Of a stretch of DNA of 64,000 nucleotides, positions 62,401 through 64,000 are shown one piece after another (position 1 is the stretch's first letter; each line of letters starts with the position of its first letter). This DNA is from Marinicella sediminis (GTDB lineage: Bacteria; Pseudomonadota; Gammaproteobacteria; Xanthomonadales; Marinicellaceae), in contig NZ_MVBD01000008.1 of NCBI RefSeq assembly GCF_002000055.1, forward strand, positions 1-64,000. The letters are read 5' to 3'. The position numbers were made by a program, and so were the translations under genes. The notes under the pieces are model-generated. The model was not told the origin of the DNA, did no database searches, and worked only from the letters and a program-made list of their open reading frames with translations.

Positions 62401-63063
62401 ATGAATCCACATATCAGACAACCCACCACCGTGCCCGCAATGCTGTTGGCTTTATCACTGTTTTTTGTCACTGGGATGGCGATGGCCATTGAAGAACCCA
62501 AATTCCAGGTACTGGAGAAACAAGGTAAATTGGAATTGCGAACTTATGAGCCGATGATCATTGCCGAAGTGGCGGTGGACGGAGATATGGATGATGCTTC
62601 CGGGAGGGGATTCAGACTGATTGCTGACTATATTTTTGGTAATAACACCACCACGCAGGGTGATGCTGAGAAAATCAGCATGACTGCGCCAGTGACCATG
62701 GAAGTTCAGCCTGTCGCTGAACAGTCAGAAAAAATTGCCATGACCACGCCGGTAACCATGGCTCAATCCGGTGAACAGTGGCGCATGCACTTTGTCATGC
62801 CAGCCGAATACAACATGCAAACCCTGCCGATACCCAATAATCCGAAAGTGAAACTGCGCGAAATCCCAGCACACAAGTATGCCGCAATTCGATTTTCCGG
62901 GTTTTCCGGAGCCAAAAAAGTTGATCGCAAAACACGAGAGTTGCTGGACTGGATGGAGCAAAAGGGTCTGAAGCCAGTGGGCACACCTGAATTGGCGCGC
63001 TACAACCCGCCCATCACCCCACCGTTTTTTCGTCGCAATGAGGTGTTGATCAGGTACCAGTGA
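62401..63063 (+). CDS. SOUL-family heme-binding protein, secreted
   Basis: A 220-residue protein with a signal peptide (MLLALSLFFVTGMAMA). A SOUL/HBP domain spans the rest: FQVLEKQGKLELRTYEPMII, GFRLIADYIFGNN, then KISMTAPVTMEV and KIAMTTPVTMAQ, the family's twin MTxPV motifs, and a closing RRNEVLIRY. Family members bind heme or other tetrapyrroles; bacterial roles are not well defined. The signal peptide places it in the periplasm. Confidence 0.9.
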   Translation: MNPHIRQPTTVPAMLLALSLFFVTGMAMAIEEPKFQVLEKQGKLELRTYEPMIIAEVAVDGDMDDASGRGFRLIADYIFGNNTTTQGDAEKISMTAPVTMEVQPVAEQSEKIAMTTPVTMAQSGEQWRMHFVMPAEYNMQTLPIPNNPKVKLREIPAHKYAAIRFSGFSGAKKVDRKTRELLDWMEQKGLKPVGTPELARYNPPITPPFFRRNEVLIRYQ

Positions 63064-63360
63064 ATTGGCTCGTCATTAACCGGCATCGTTTCAGCATTGG
63101 ACTTCATCAATGACATTTTCTCGCCAAAGCCACCAGTGTTAAATCGGCAATCTGTTTTCCCAGGCGCCAATGATTTGGGTGCTTTCTGATCTCGATGCAT
63201 GGCCCATTTCTGGCGTCACTCAGTGCCACCAATGGGCCGGTCATTGCCAGATCCCGGCTTTGTTGTTCTCGGTGCAGTTTCATCCGTTAAAAAAAATATC
63301 CACTGGGTTGTCGAATTTAACCTGAGTTGTTCGTTTAAGATAGACATAAACCGGAGAAAA
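63064..63360. other. intergenic region without a recognisable gene
   Basis: About 297 bases between two rightward genes. An upstream in-frame extension of the next gene exists here but has no coding character or signal peptide. No terminator, repeat or RNA was identified. Confidence 0.55.
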
Positions 63361-63882
63361 ATGATGAAAATTTTGCTTACCTGGCTGCTCTTGATACTGA
63401 GTACCAGCTTGATGGCTCAGAGCAAGAAAACAGCCCACACCTACCGCCTGGACGACCCGAATAAACGACCACCAGCAAAGATTCAGCAAGTAGCCTGGCT
63501 GGCCGGTTCATGGTCAGGTACCGCATTTGGGCAACAGTTTGAAGAGGTGTGGAACCCGCCAAGTGCTGGCAGCATGGTGGGTATGTTTAAACTGTATGAT
63601 GAAAACAAAGGGGTGAATTTTTACGAGTTGATGCTGTTGGTAGAACAGGAAGAGAGCCTGTCTTTGTTGGTCAAGCATTTTTCTGCTGATTTTGTCAGCT
63701 GGGAAAGCAAAGAAGAGCACATTAACTTTAAGTTGGTGGCCATTGAAGATCAGGCGATTCATTTTTCCGGGCTGAGTTTTTACCGAACTGGTGCCGATAC
63801 CATGGATGTCTATCTGGCCATGCGGATGAAAGATGAAACTGTCAGGGAAGAGAAAATGCTGTTCCATCGCCAACGTCCATAA
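63361..63882 (+). CDS. DUF6265-like secreted protein
   Basis: From ATG 63361 (CCGGAGAAAA upstream; a second ATG follows directly) this is a 173-residue protein with a signal peptide (LTWLLLILSTSLMAQ). The domain contains VAWLAGSWSGTAFGQQFEEV, then NPPSAGSMVGMFKLYDENKG and LSLLVKHFSADFVSWE, matching the DUF6265 pattern, a lipocalin-like small beta barrel. The function of the family is unknown. It is probably periplasmic and monocistronic. Confidence 0.8.
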   Translation: MMKILLTWLLLILSTSLMAQSKKTAHTYRLDDPNKRPPAKIQQVAWLAGSWSGTAFGQQFEEVWNPPSAGSMVGMFKLYDENKGVNFYELMLLVEQEESLSLLVKHFSADFVSWESKEEHINFKLVAIEDQAIHFSGLSFYRTGADTMDVYLAMRMKDETVREEKMLFHRQRP

Positions 63883-63895
63883 TGTCTGAATAGCA

Positions 63896-63918
63896 GCACC
63901 AGGTTGTACCTGTGGTGC
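63896..63918. terminator. weak hairpin after the DUF6265-like gene
   Basis: GCACCAGG, a 5-base loop, then CCTGTGGTGC pair over 8 bp with a two-base bulge, 14 bases after the stop. The following T-rich stretch is 13 bases further on, so it is only a possible terminator. 63919-64000 holds nothing recognisable. Confidence 0.35.
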
Positions 63919-64000
63919 AGGTCAAGCCACTTATTTTTCACAGGTCCAATGAGGTGGTTGGATATGGTATTGTGTGAGTTGGTGATTTGGATGCGATGAC

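Overview
The window looks like a chromosomal accessory region of a gammaproteobacterium, most like Marinicella and its relatives. This is an inference from style, with no marker gene present. The reasons are many Sec-secreted proteins without close relatives, IPTL-CTERM-like C-terminal sorting tails, FG-GAP proteins, a recurrent C-terminal 'IFxxGF[DE]' signature, a DUF2339/DUF3999 pair, and REP-associated tyrosine transposases (RAYTs) with REP-like hairpins. No rRNA, tRNA or CRISPR array was seen. Base composition is uneven: about 160-840, 2000-4560 and 49860-51900 are clearly A+T richer than the rest and are full of broken genes.

Layout. 1-4560: rearranged A+T-rich zone with gene fragments, a complete RAYT element (about 764-2000), IS3-family scraps, small membrane proteins and an ankyrin protein. 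4647-22191: mostly rightward genes for envelope or secreted proteins, including a DUF805/FAD-oxidase/methyltransferase fusion, TPR proteins, a CPBP protease and the DUF2339-DUF3999 pair. 22325-24710: IPTL-tailed proteins, a decayed duplicate of the DUF3999 3' end and a broken metalloprotease. 24712-32186: a leftward two-gene operon of a membrane patatin phospholipase and a 1641-residue KAP-like P-loop NTPase with a helical repeat tail, a candidate conflict or anti-phage module.

33173-39503 is the most interesting part, an apparent RiPP (ribosomally made, post-translationally modified peptide) locus. The precursor candidate (37977-38687) has a 49-residue leader, eight near-identical 16-residue units built on AMIRYRPDVDTRRPDA, and a 60-residue follower. 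It is followed immediately by a HEXXH-motif protein resembling peptide beta-hydroxylases and by a stand-alone YcaO. A class I methyltransferase precedes the precursor. A converging operon (methyltransferase, possible Fe(II)/2OG-type protein, aldo/keto reductase) ends 8 bp from the YcaO stop. The block lies between a REP-like scrap with a P-domain pseudogene on the left and RAYT/IS3 remnants on the right, which fits a transferred island. The set of multi-core precursor, HEXXH protein, YcaO, aldo/keto reductase and no E1-like partner does not match a RiPP class I can name.

40335-47588: a secreted subtilase, secreted proteins and a protein with a Cry-toxin-like helical region. 47709-53067: a RAYT copy broken by short hairpin-bearing insertions, decayed genes and a frameshifted FG-GAP protein. 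53239-64000: a secreted 1891-residue RHS/YD protein with a possible permuted papain-like C-terminal domain, an acyltransferase-3 protein, a METTL21-like methyltransferase, a possibly SdiA-regulated-like secreted protein, a SOUL heme-binding protein and a DUF6265-like protein.
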